Of a stretch of 23,549 nt of DNA, positions 8,653 through 17,413 are shown one piece after another; positions within the stretch are counted from its first letter, which is position 1, and each line of letters begins with the position of its first letter. Both the position numbers and the translations under genes were made by a program. The stretch is taken from the NCBI GenBank assembly GCA_021323555.1, contig JAJONP010000049.1:1-23549 (forward strand), given 5' to 3'. Source of the stretch: Gammaproteobacteria bacterium (GTDB taxonomy: Bacteria; Pseudomonadota; Gammaproteobacteria; DSM-16500). Below the pieces are notes generated by a model. That model was given only the letters and a program-made list of their open reading frames with translations, had not been told where the DNA came from and did no database searches.

Positions 8653-8957
8653 TGGTATCACTTTCTGATGTTTTGATAATAGCTGCTTTATTATTTGGTA
8701 TTGGTATTGCCGGCATTATTATTAATCGAAAAAATATTATTGTATTGTTAATGTCTATTGAGCTAATACTACTCGCGGTCAATACGAATTTTATTGCGTT
8801 TAGTTATTTCTTAGGCAATACGGTTGGGCAAATCTTTGTATTTTTTATTTTAACCGTTGCAGCGGCAGAAGCGGCTATCGGGTTAGCGATCATGGTCGTG
8901 TTGTTCCGCAAGCGAGGTACGATTGAAGTTGATGAACTGGATATATTGAAAGGATAA
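8652..8957 (+). CDS. nuoK: NADH-quinone oxidoreductase subunit K
   Basis: NuoK is a small membrane subunit, related to MrpC, and part of the proton pathway. At 101 aa it has the usual family length, three transmembrane helices and the two key membrane glutamates: E37 in [11 protein letters not shown] and E73 in [11 protein letters not shown], equivalent to E. coli E36 and E72. ATG 8652 shares its first base with the nuoJ stop (TAATG), and GGAGGGG at about 8639-8645 gives a strong ribosome site. Confidence 0.95.
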   Translation: MVSLSDVLIIAALLFGIGIAGIIINRKNIIVLLMSIELILLAVNTNFIAFSYFLGNTVGQIFVFFILTVAAAEAAIGLAIMVVLFRKRGTIEVDELDILKG

Positions 8958-8968
8958 GTCGTGAAAAT

Positions 8969-10942
8969 ATGCTGAATAGCTATGAAAATCATTTATTATC
9001 TATAGCGCTTTTAGTCCTGTTGTTGCCTTTAGTGGGTGCTATTGTAACGGGGTTATTAGGCAAAAAGATTGGACGCAGCGCAACACATTGGATCACTATT
9101 TTACTAGTGGGTTTTTCTTTTTTATTGTCTTCTTATTTATTTGCAGAAATCGTGTTATTAGGTCATCCACCTGTTGAGGGAATGATTTATCATTGGATGA
9201 CGATAGGCCAAATTAAATTTGATATGGCTTTATTATTAGATCGCTTGAGCGCAGTGATGATATTTATCGTGAGCTTTATCTCATTGATAGTTCATATCTA
9301 CACAGTGGGTTATATGAAGGATGACTCAGGATATGAGCGGTTTTTTAGTTATGTGTCTTTATTTACTTTTTCGATGCTGACATTAGTCTTAGCCAATAAT
9401 TTTTTAGTCTTATTTTTTGGCTGGGAAGGTGTAGGGTTAGTTTCCTATTTATTGATTGGTTTTTGGTTTAACCGCGATAGCGCGGTATCAGGTGGATTAA
9501 AGGCATTTATTGCGAATCGCATAGGGGATGTGGGGTTTGTGTTAGCGATTGCAGCTATTTTATTTTATTTTAATAGCTTAGATTATGGTTATATTTTTAG
9601 TCATACCAATACTATTTTAAATAAAACGATTTCTATTTTTCCTGGCACCCAGTTTTCTGTTGTGACAGTGATCTGTATTTTATTATTTATCGGTGCGATG
9701 GCTAAATCAGCGCAAGTGCCTTTGCATGTCTGGTTACCTGAGTCCATGGAAGGCCCAACGCCTATTTCAGCTTTAATTCATGCGGCTACCATGGTTACAG
9801 CGGGTATTTATATGGTGGCACGTATGTCACCGTTATTTGAATATTCATCCGCTGCCTTAAGTTTAATATTAATAGTAGGTGCGACCACTTGTTTGTTTAT
9901 GGGCTTTTTGGCCGTTGTGCAACACGATATTAAGCGCGTCATAGCCTATTCTACATTGTCACAACTCGGGTATATGGCAGTCGCATTGGGCGCATCGGCC
10001 TATGATGCGGCTATTTTTCATTTAATAACGCATGCATTTTTTAAAGCATTATTATTTTTGGCTGCGGGCTCAGTGATTATCGCGTTGCATCATGAACAAG
10101 ATATGCGAAAGATGGGTGGGCTGGCCGTGCATATGCCTATTACTTATCTGACGTTTGGCATAGGCGCGTTAGCGTTGGCTGCGATTCCACCTTTCGCAGG
10201 ATTTTATTCAAAAGATGCAATTATTGAAGCAGTACATTTATCCAACATACCTGGCGCACATTATGCTTATTTTTGTGTATTAGCCGGTGCTTTTGTAACA
10301 CCGCTTTATATTTTTCGTGCGTTTTTTTTAACGTTTCATGGTAAAAAAAATGATACGGGCATCGCAAAAGAATCGCCCTGGATTGTGTTGGTTCCTTTGA
10401 TCGCTTTAGCGATTCCCAGTTTGATAGCAGGCGGGCTATTAATAGGCCCTATGTTATTTTCAACACCGCGTTTGTTAGGCGCGAGTATTTTCATTTTGCC
10501 AGCGCACAATGCAGTGTTGTTACTCGCAAACGAATATCATGGCGCTAAGTTGATGGCATTGACTGCCTCTCGCTCAGAGACTTTTTGGTTAGCACTTTCA
10601 GGTATCGTGATCGCTTGGTTATTTAATCTTGCACGGCCGCAATGGTCTGATCGTTTGAAAAAACAATTGAGTGGATTATATGCGATTTTAGTTAATAAAT
10701 ATGGGTTTGATGAATTTAATCAAAAAATACTTGTTCAAGGTTGCCATCGTTTAGGTGATTTTTTCTACCAATTTAGCGATTTAAAAATAATTGATGGCGT
10801 TTTTGTGAATGGGTCAGGCAAATTAATTCGTTGGGTGGCATCACGCGGACGGCGCGTGCAAACAGGGTATCTTTATCATTATGCGTTAGTAATGATGATA
10901 GGGTTGGTGGGGTTTTTAGGGTGGTTTTTGTTGAAGATATAG
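8969..10942 (+). CDS. nuoL: NADH-quinone oxidoreductase subunit L (antiporter-like proton pump)
   Basis: NuoL is the distal membrane subunit, homologous to MrpA antiporter subunits; it carries a proton channel and the long lateral helix along the membrane arm. The 657-aa protein is rich in transmembrane segments. Family hallmarks are FFGWEGVGLVSYLLIGFW with the essential Glu on TM5, GAMAKSAQVPLHVWLPESME with the TM7 Lys, the ALIHAATMVTAGIYM helix, and HDIKRVIAYSTLSQLGYM. It starts 11 bases after nuoK. After its stop the operon is broken by 597 bases containing an antisense DUF29 remnant. Confidence 0.96.
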   Translation: MLNSYENHLLSIALLVLLLPLVGAIVTGLLGKKIGRSATHWITILLVGFSFLLSSYLFAEIVLLGHPPVEGMIYHWMTIGQIKFDMALLLDRLSAVMIFIVSFISLIVHIYTVGYMKDDSGYERFFSYVSLFTFSMLTLVLANNFLVLFFGWEGVGLVSYLLIGFWFNRDSAVSGGLKAFIANRIGDVGFVLAIAAILFYFNSLDYGYIFSHTNTILNKTISIFPGTQFSVVTVICILLFIGAMAKSAQVPLHVWLPESMEGPTPISALIHAATMVTAGIYMVARMSPLFEYSSAALSLILIVGATTCLFMGFLAVVQHDIKRVIAYSTLSQLGYMAVALGASAYDAAIFHLITHAFFKALLFLAAGSVIIALHHEQDMRKMGGLAVHMPITYLTFGIGALALAAIPPFAGFYSKDAIIEAVHLSNIPGAHYAYFCVLAGAFVTPLYIFRAFFLTFHGKKNDTGIAKESPWIVLVPLIALAIPSLIAGGLLIGPMLFSTPRLLGASIFILPAHNAVLLLANEYHGAKLMALTASRSETFWLALSGIVIAWLFNLARPQWSDRLKKQLSGLYAILVNKYGFDEFNQKILVQGCHRLGDFFYQFSDLKIIDGVFVNGSGKLIRWVASRGRRVQTGYLYHYALVMMIGLVGFLGWFLLKI

Positions 10943-10986
10943 CTTAGGTTGAAGTTCTCTAAAAGCCTTATTGAATTTATTTTTAG

Positions 10987-11365
10987 TTATGCTGGAAAAA
11001 ACTTTTTATTAATTAATTTTTCTAAAGAAAACGAACATTGTTTCGGAAATACTTCTTTTCCAAGGTCTGTTTCAGTTGCTGCGATCAGTACGCCTCTATG
11101 ATACGCGCGTCCTAACTCTTGATTGATTTTATTTTTTAAACTTGGACTTTCTTTGAGAAGCTCTATGATCTCCTCGCGTTGCTCTTCAATGGTATATTTC
11201 CAGCTATTGTTTCTCTCTTTTTTCGCTTTTTCCGATGCTTTCAATTTCCTCGGCAACGTTTTCAATGTCAACCTCTGTTAATTTTCCTTCTCGCAAGAAC
11301 TTAGCATTGGCTAAAGCCCAAGCATAAAAATCTTGCCGGTATTTTGGATGTATTTTTGATCGCAT
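10987..11365 (-). pseudogene. DUF29 family gene with internal deletion and frameshift
   Basis: Read leftwards from ATG 11365, one frame encodes 53 residues (start MRSKIHPKYRQDFYAWAL; later DIENVAEEIESIGKSEKRE) and stops at 11206-11204. The next frame continues the family pattern with NNSWKYTIEEQREEI, then ELLKESPSLKNKINQEL, and ends at 10987 with KQCSFSLEKL and a short tail. In DUF29 proteins these halves are joined by a conserved segment of about 22-24 residues (roughly LxSRLxxLLxHLLKWQYQPE) that is absent here. A deletion of about 65-70 bases near 11212 thus removed it and shifted the frame. Reading the C-terminal frame back to an upstream ATG gives a false 94-aa protein with a scrambled N-terminus. 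DUF29 function is unknown. The gene lies antisense between nuoL and nuoM. Confidence 0.8.
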
Positions 11366-11397
11366 GAGGAGTTGCCTATCTGCTAATAATGGTTGCC

Positions 11398-11426
11398 ATT
11401 ATAATACCCACTTTTAACCAGAACAA
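11398..11426 (-). promoter_or_regulatory. Likely promoter of the DUF29 remnant
   Basis: On the minus strand TTGTTC (11426-11421) and a perfect TATAAT (11403-11398) are 17 bases apart, with the DUF29 ATG at 11365 downstream. The promoter looks intact even though the gene is not. Transcripts from it would run antisense towards the end of nuoL. Confidence 0.5.
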
Positions 11427-11471
11427 TGATGCGTGTTTACTATCCATGGGTTAGCTCGTATGATAGTCACA

Positions 11472-11500
11472 TTTTATATAGAACTCTCTTAGAGTAGAAT
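11472..11500 (+). promoter_or_regulatory. Weak candidate promoter for nuoM
   Basis: TTTTAT (11472-11477) and TAGAAT (11495-11500) are 17 bases apart, about 40 bases before the nuoM start. Both boxes deviate from consensus. The 597-base break after nuoL makes a local promoter plausible but the sequence support is slight. Confidence 0.25.
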
Positions 11501-11539
11501 AATTTGTTTTTTATTTGTTCAGCAATGGGATTTTAAATT

Positions 11540-13057
11540 ATGTGGGTACCTTCTTCAATTTTAAGTATTCTTATTTGGTTCCCTATGATAGGTGCAGTCG
11601 CTGCATTGTTGACGGGGGATGACAAAAACGCGAAGGTAGCGCGTATCATTGCATCGGTTGTTGCGATCCTTAATTTATTGTTATGTATTCCATTGTATTT
11701 AGCTTTTGATCCTGGAAGTTATGCGTTGCAATTCTCCCAAAATTATTTATGGATTCGTGCCTATCAAATTCATTATGCGTTAGGCATAGATGGTATTTCA
11801 CTGGCCATGATTATTTTGACTAATTTCACGGGCTTATTAGTGATTTTAGCAGGCTGTCAGGCAATTAAAGTGCGTGTTGCCCAGTATATGGCGGCCTTTT
11901 TAATTATGCAGGGTATGATGATTGGCGTTTTTGCAGCCACAGATGCTATTTTGTTTTATGTTTTTTGGGAAGGCATGTTGATTCCCATGTATCTTAGTAT
12001 TGGGATGTGGGGAAGTATGAACCGTAATTATGCGGCGGTTAAGTTTTTCTTATATACCTTTTTAGGTTCTATTTTAATGCTGGTTGCCTTGTTATATTTA
12101 TATAACCAAACAGGTTCATTTGATATTCAACGATTTTATGGGTTGCACTTGTCGCAGCCTATTCAAGAATTATTATTTTTTTCTTTCTTTCTCGCTTTTG
12201 CAGTGAAAGTGCCAATGTGGCCAGTGCATACCTGGTTACCTGACGCGCATACAGAAGCGCCAGCAGGGGGTTCTGTGGTGCTAGCAGCTTTAATGTTAAA
12301 ACTGGGTATTTATGGGTTTTTGCGTTTTAGCATGCCTATTGTGCCGAATGCATGTGAGCATTTAGCATGGTTAATGATTCTTTTATCCTTGGTCGCTATT
12401 GTTTATATTGGGTTAGTTGCGATTGTGCAAACAGATATGAAAAAATTAATTGCTTACTCTTCTATTGCGCATATGGGTTTTGCAACCTTAGGTTGTTTTA
12501 TGATTTATGGCATTGTTCGTTATACCTCCCAGTATCAAGATGCTTCCATGAGTCTGGAAGGCGCGGTGATCCAAATGATCGTACATGCATTTGGTTCAGG
12601 AGCCATGTTCTTAGGCGTGGGTATTTTAGCAGATCGCATGGCCAGCCATAGTCGCTTGATTAAAGATTATGGGGGTGTCGCAGCTCGTATGCCAATTTTT
12701 GCTGCATTTTTCATGTTGTTTGCAATGTCTAATGTAGGGTTGCCAGGCACGGCAGGATTTGTAGGTGAATTTATGGTGATTATGAGTGCGTTTCATACGC
12801 ATTTTTGGGTAGCATTGATTGCTGCGCTCACATTGATTTTAGCGTCTTCTTATACATTATGGATGTATAAGCGCGTTTTCTTTGGCCCGATCAAAAGTGA
12901 TGAAGTGGCTGCAATGCAGGATATCACTTGGTTAGAAAAGACGAATTATATTTTATTAGCGACAGGCGTTTTTTTTCTGGGGCTTTATCCAGCGCCTGTA
13001 TTAAAGGTATTGCATGCAACGATAGGCCATTTGTTAGTGGAAAGTATACCTGTTTAA
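11540..13057 (+). CDS. nuoM: NADH-quinone oxidoreductase subunit M (antiporter-like proton pump)
   Basis: NuoM is one of three antiporter-like proton-translocating subunits of complex I. The 505-aa multi-spanning protein has HYALGIDGISLAMIILTNF near the N-terminus, FYVFWEGMLIPMYLSIGMWG with the essential TM5 Glu, KVPMWPVHTWLPDAHTEAP with the channel Lys, and QTDMKKLIAYSSIAHMGF. ATG 11540 follows GGGA at about 11527-11530. It is separated from nuoL by an antisense pseudogene and from nuoN by a second ATPase gene, so its place in one continuous transcript is uncertain. Confidence 0.96.
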   Translation: MWVPSSILSILIWFPMIGAVAALLTGDDKNAKVARIIASVVAILNLLLCIPLYLAFDPGSYALQFSQNYLWIRAYQIHYALGIDGISLAMIILTNFTGLLVILAGCQAIKVRVAQYMAAFLIMQGMMIGVFAATDAILFYVFWEGMLIPMYLSIGMWGSMNRNYAAVKFFLYTFLGSILMLVALLYLYNQTGSFDIQRFYGLHLSQPIQELLFFSFFLAFAVKVPMWPVHTWLPDAHTEAPAGGSVVLAALMLKLGIYGFLRFSMPIVPNACEHLAWLMILLSLVAIVYIGLVAIVQTDMKKLIAYSSIAHMGFATLGCFMIYGIVRYTSQYQDASMSLEGAVIQMIVHAFGSGAMFLGVGILADRMASHSRLIKDYGGVAARMPIFAAFFMLFAMSNVGLPGTAGFVGEFMVIMSAFHTHFWVALIAALTLILASSYTLWMYKRVFFGPIKSDEVAAMQDITWLEKTNYILLATGVFFLGLYPAPVLKVLHATIGHLLVESIPV

Positions 13058-13103
13058 CTCGGTGATTGCCGAGTCGGTGATTGCCGAGTCGGTAATTGCC
13101 GAG
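13058..13103 (+). repeat. Three tandem 15-bp hairpin repeats upstream of the second ATPase
   Basis: The unit TCGGTGATTGCCGAG occurs at 13059-13073 and 13074-13088, and at 13089-13103 with one change (TGATT to TAATT). With the preceding C, the first unit forms the stem CTCGG/CCGAG around TGATTG. The array begins at the first base after the nuoM stop and ends directly at the TATAAT of the ATPase promoter. Confidence 0.9.
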
Positions 13104-13109
13104 TATAAT
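13081..13109 (+). promoter_or_regulatory. Promoter of the second ATPase, embedded in the hairpin repeats
   Basis: TTGCCG (13081-13086) is part of the second repeat unit and stands exactly 17 bases before a perfect TATAAT (13104-13109). Expected transcription start is near 13116, ahead of ATG 13138. A protein binding the repeats would cover the -35 and spacer, so repression is likely. Since the ATPase stop overlaps the nuoN start, this promoter may also drive nuoN. Confidence 0.6.
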
Positions 13110-13137
13110 AAAGTTCTATTGAGATAGCGCTAACGAA

Positions 13138-14307
13138 ATGAATAATATGAACTATGAAATTTATTTTCCACGCGGAATAGCAAAAGGGCTTGCTTTTTGT
13201 AATAGAGAAAGTGAGCGAGATCGGCTTATTAAAAATATTAAATCACGCCAACATACTTTAATCATGTCTCCAAGGCGATATGGAAAAACAAGTCTAGTGA
13301 GATATGCTGTTGATGAGTCAAAAATATTATTTGGCGAAGCAGATTTATTTGTTGCAGTCGATTCTAAACGAGTTGAGCGACAAATATTAATGGGAATTAA
13401 AAAAATTATAAGCGAAATAGGCACACCCATAGAACAAATATTAGAAATTCTTCGTCAATATTTTAAAAAAGCCAACGCAAAATGGACGGTTGGAACACAA
13501 GGGGTCAACATTGCTTTAATTCCCGAAAATAGTAATGATCCAGCGACTACTATTATGGAAGCATTGCAAGCACTGGAAGATTTATTGAGTAAGAAAAAAA
13601 AGCAAGCTGTTTTTTTTATTGATGAGGTTCAGGAAATAAGTGAAGTTGCTGAGGGTAAAGGAATTGAAGGTGCGTTGAGGCATGTGGCGCAACAAACGCA
13701 TTATCTTTCTTTGATTTTCTCTGGCAGCAATCGTCATTTATTAGCGAAAATGTTTTATGATAAAGCAAGACCATTATATAAGTTATGTGATCGAATTATC
13801 TTAGATAGAATAGATACGCAACACTATAAGCACCATCTTAATAAGTTTGCGCGAAAACGATGGGGATGTAACTTATCTGAAGATTCTTTAGAAACTTTAT
13901 TTTCTCTAACAGCGCAGCATCCATTTTATATGAATGGGCTATGTTTGAGGCTATGGAGTTCCAATGCTAAAGGAATTCCTTCCTCTGACGTTATTCAATC
14001 GTGTTGGATAACAATGGTTAGAGAAGAACGCCAAGAGATCATGAGAGAATTAGCTGCTTTGAATGCGAGTCAGAGAAGGATTCTTGTTGCTATTACTGAA
14101 GGTTACATTAAAGAATTAACAGGAAAGATGTTTTTAAGCAAAATAAATATGACAAGTTCTTCTGTTGTTGAGGCATTAAAATTACTTGAACAAGGTGATT
14201 ATATTAAAAAAACAGAAAATGGTGAGTATCATCTTATTGATCCTTTAATCGCAACCGCATTAAGGTTGTATTTTGGAGAGGATAAATTAGGGGGGAGTAA
14301 ATTATGA
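13138..14307 (+). CDS. AAA+ ATPase (PF01637-like) without nuclease domain
   Basis: The 389-aa protein shows Walker A SPRRYGKT (residues 44-51), Walker B AVFFIDE (157-163), a sensor-like LIFSGSNRHLL (about 192-202) and a winged-helix-like C-terminus (about 320-380). It belongs with the scattered 'archaeal ATPase'/MNS STAND-type group but, unlike the gene at 247-1698, lacks a PD-(D/E)xK tail. No function is known for such solitary copies; regulatory, selfish or defence roles are all open. An alternative start is ATG 13147. It lies between nuoM and nuoN with its own promoter. Its last codons contain the nuoN ribosome site (GGGGGGAG) and its TGA overlaps the nuoN ATG, so it is translationally coupled to nuoN. 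Confidence 0.75.
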   Translation: MNNMNYEIYFPRGIAKGLAFCNRESERDRLIKNIKSRQHTLIMSPRRYGKTSLVRYAVDESKILFGEADLFVAVDSKRVERQILMGIKKIISEIGTPIEQILEILRQYFKKANAKWTVGTQGVNIALIPENSNDPATTIMEALQALEDLLSKKKKQAVFFIDEVQEISEVAEGKGIEGALRHVAQQTHYLSLIFSGSNRHLLAKMFYDKARPLYKLCDRIILDRIDTQHYKHHLNKFARKRWGCNLSEDSLETLFSLTAQHPFYMNGLCLRLWSSNAKGIPSSDVIQSCWITMVREERQEIMRELAALNASQRRILVAITEGYIKELTGKMFLSKINMTSSSVVEALKLLEQGDYIKKTENGEYHLIDPLIATALRLYFGEDKLGGSKL

Positions 14308-15764
14308 ATTTTGTGATGCCTATTTTTGCTGCAGCCCTGCCAGAGATTTTTATTCTTTGTATGGCGAGTATTATTCTTTTGGTAGATGTATTTTTGAGAG
14401 AACGCTATAAAATAATAACTTATGTGTTGACACAATTGACATTAGTAGGGACTTTTTTATTAGTGACCCTGCAATATCATGAATATCCATTGTCTATCAT
14501 TACTTTTAGCGGACATTATATCGTTGACAGGCTTGCCGTCTTAACCAAATTATTTGTTTTGTTAACCAGTTTTTTTGCATTTATTTATGCACGACAATAT
14601 ATTAAAGACAGGCATATTCAGCGTGGAGAATATTACAGCTTGGGTTTATTTGCTGTGATAGGTATGTTAATCATGGCTTCGGCTTATAGTTTTTTAACGA
14701 TTTACTTAGGGTTAGAATTATTATCTTTATCATTGTATGCCATGGTCGCTCTCCAAAAAGAATCGGCTGCAGCTACTGAAGCAGCGATGAAATATTTTGT
14801 GATGGGTGCATTAGCTTCAGGATTATTGCTGTATGGTATTTCGATGCTGTATGGTGCGACAGGGAGTATTGGAATTTTAACGATAAGAAATGTATTAGAA
14901 TCAGGATTGCTCCATCAAAATGGTGTCGTATTACTCGGTTTAATTTTTATTTTATCAGGATTACTTTTTAAATTTGGTGCTGTGCCTTTCCATGTCTGGG
15001 TGCCAGATGTATATACAGGTGCGCCGACCAGTGTCACGCTTTTTATTGCGAGTGCTCCTAAAATCGCTGCTTTCTGTATTACAATGCGTATCTTAGTTCA
15101 AGCCTTGTCAACCTTTAGTGTCACATGGGTTTCTTTTTTAATTATAATTGCTATTTTGTCGATGTTTTCAGGTAATCTATTAGCGATTGCACAAACAAAT
15201 ATTAAGCGCATGTTAGCTTATTCTTCTATTGCACATATTGGTTATACATTATTGGGATTAATCGCAGGGCCTGGTTCAGCACAAGGTTATTCTGCCGCAA
15301 TGTTTTATATTACGACTTATGTAATGATCGCAGCAGGTGCTTTTGCTGTGATTGCCTTGTTAAGTAAACAAGGTATTGAGTTAGATCAATTAGACGATTA
15401 TCGTGGGTTGAATGCGCGTAACCCCTGGTTAGCTTTTATGATGTTATTGCTCATGTTTTCGATGGCAGGCGTGCCCCCAACGGTTGGCTTCTTTGCTAAA
15501 TTAGGCTTGCTAGAAGCCTTGGTTGAAGCGCATTATGTTTGGTTAGCGGCATTAGCGCTTTTGTTTGCCATTATTGGCGCTTATTACTATCTCAGAATTG
15601 TGTTAGTGATGTATTTTGAAGAGCCACGAGATGTGTCAGTAGGGAACCCTATAGCGATTGCGCCTGGTATTATGACAGCAATAACAGTGAATGGCGTTGC
15701 AGCATTAGCGCTAGGATTATTTCCCAGTATGTTAATTGATATGTGCCGAATTTCGTTAAGTTAA
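14304..15764 (+). CDS. nuoN: NADH-quinone oxidoreductase subunit N (antiporter-like proton pump)
   Basis: NuoN is the antiporter-like subunit next to NuoK in the membrane arm. The 486-aa protein has IYLGLELLSLSLYAMVAL with the TM5 Glu, KFGAVPFHVWVPDVYTGAP with the channel Lys, and QTNIKRMLAYSSIAHIGY. It starts at ATG 14304 inside the stop of the preceding ATPase (ATGA), with a very strong purine-rich ribosome site. It is the last nuo gene; coaD follows after 15 bases in the same direction. Confidence 0.96.
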   Translation: MNFVMPIFAAALPEIFILCMASIILLVDVFLRERYKIITYVLTQLTLVGTFLLVTLQYHEYPLSIITFSGHYIVDRLAVLTKLFVLLTSFFAFIYARQYIKDRHIQRGEYYSLGLFAVIGMLIMASAYSFLTIYLGLELLSLSLYAMVALQKESAAATEAAMKYFVMGALASGLLLYGISMLYGATGSIGILTIRNVLESGLLHQNGVVLLGLIFILSGLLFKFGAVPFHVWVPDVYTGAPTSVTLFIASAPKIAAFCITMRILVQALSTFSVTWVSFLIIIAILSMFSGNLLAIAQTNIKRMLAYSSIAHIGYTLLGLIAGPGSAQGYSAAMFYITTYVMIAAGAFAVIALLSKQGIELDQLDDYRGLNARNPWLAFMMLLLMFSMAGVPPTVGFFAKLGLLEALVEAHYVWLAALALLFAIIGAYYYLRIVLVMYFEEPRDVSVGNPIAIAPGIMTAITVNGVAALALGLFPSMLIDMCRISLS

Positions 15765-15779
15765 GAAAGGCTATGTTCC

Positions 15780-16518
<739 letters not shown>

Positions 16519-16551
16519 TGTATTGAACTAAATAATCAAGGGAGTTTTATT

Positions 16552-17391
16552 GTGGTGAAAGATAAAAAAACTATTATTAATGTCCAAGGTGCTGCTATTG
16601 CTATTTTATCTAAAAAGGACGAGGACTATATTTCGCTTACAGATATGGTAAAAAACTTCGATGGCGGCGGTGCGCTTATTGAACAGTGGTTGAAAAATAA
16701 AGATACAGTTATGTTTCTTGGAGTCTGGGAACAAATTAACAACCCTACTTTTAATTCCCTCGAATTCGAGGGAATTAGAAATCAGGCGGGAAGTAATAGT
16801 TTTTTTCTATCAGCGAAAAAATGGATAGAATCTACACGGGCGCAGGGTTTAATAGCTAATGCAGGCCGTTATGGAGGTACTTACGCTCATAAAGACATCG
16901 CTTTTGAATTTGGTTCTTGGCTTAGCCCTGAGTTTAAGCTCTATTTAATTAAAGAATTTCAAAGGCTTAAAGAAGAGGAAAATCAACGCTTTTCATTAGG
17001 CTGGAATCTTAACCGTACCTTATCTAAACTCAACTATCATATTCATACTGATGCTATTAAAGCGCATATTATTCCTGCATTGATTAGCCAAGAGAAGGCT
17101 AATTATGTTTATGCTAATGAAGCTGATGTTTTGAATGTTGCTTTGTTTGGACAAACGGCAAAAGAATGGCGTGATGCTAATCCAAATCAAGAGGGTAATA
17201 TGCGTGAATATGCCACTATAGAGCAATTGTTGGTATTGGCTAATATTGAGGCAATAAATGCAGAGTTTATTCGCATGGGAGTATCGCAATCTGAGCGTTT
17301 GAACAAGTTAAATGAAATTGCAATTATGCAGTTAAAATCATTGACGGCGCATAGTAGTATAAGGAAGCTGAGCAATGGAAATGATGAGTAA
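16552..17391 (+). CDS. KilA-N domain protein
   Basis: The 279-aa protein starts at GTG 16552, with GGGAG at 16540-16544 as ribosome site. Residues of about 20-125 fit the KilA-N DNA-binding domain: DYISLTDMVK near the start, FFLSAKKWIESTRAQGL, a GRYGGTYAHKDIAFEFGSWL segment and SPEFKLYLIKEFQRLK. KilA-N proteins are typical of phages and large DNA viruses, where they act as antirepressors or DNA-binding regulators, and they also occur alone in bacterial chromosomes. The C-terminal half, including EWRDANPNQEGNMREYATIEQ, I do not recognise beyond frequent co-occurrence with KilA-N. There is no other phage gene nearby, so this is a solitary accessory gene between yfhL and convergent pdxA. Confidence 0.8.
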   Translation: MVKDKKTIINVQGAAIAILSKKDEDYISLTDMVKNFDGGGALIEQWLKNKDTVMFLGVWEQINNPTFNSLEFEGIRNQAGSNSFFLSAKKWIESTRAQGLIANAGRYGGTYAHKDIAFEFGSWLSPEFKLYLIKEFQRLKEEENQRFSLGWNLNRTLSKLNYHIHTDAIKAHIIPALISQEKANYVYANEADVLNVALFGQTAKEWRDANPNQEGNMREYATIEQLLVLANIEAINAEFIRMGVSQSERLNKLNEIAIMQLKSLTAHSSIRKLSNGNDE

Positions 17392-17413
17392 TGAAGAATT
17401 AAAATGATAGTTT

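Noticed and set aside
10987..11271. 94-aa leftward protein as an intact gene
   Set aside because: Its first 20 or so residues are the DUF29 N-terminal region read in the wrong frame; the real N-terminus is encoded one frame over from 11365.
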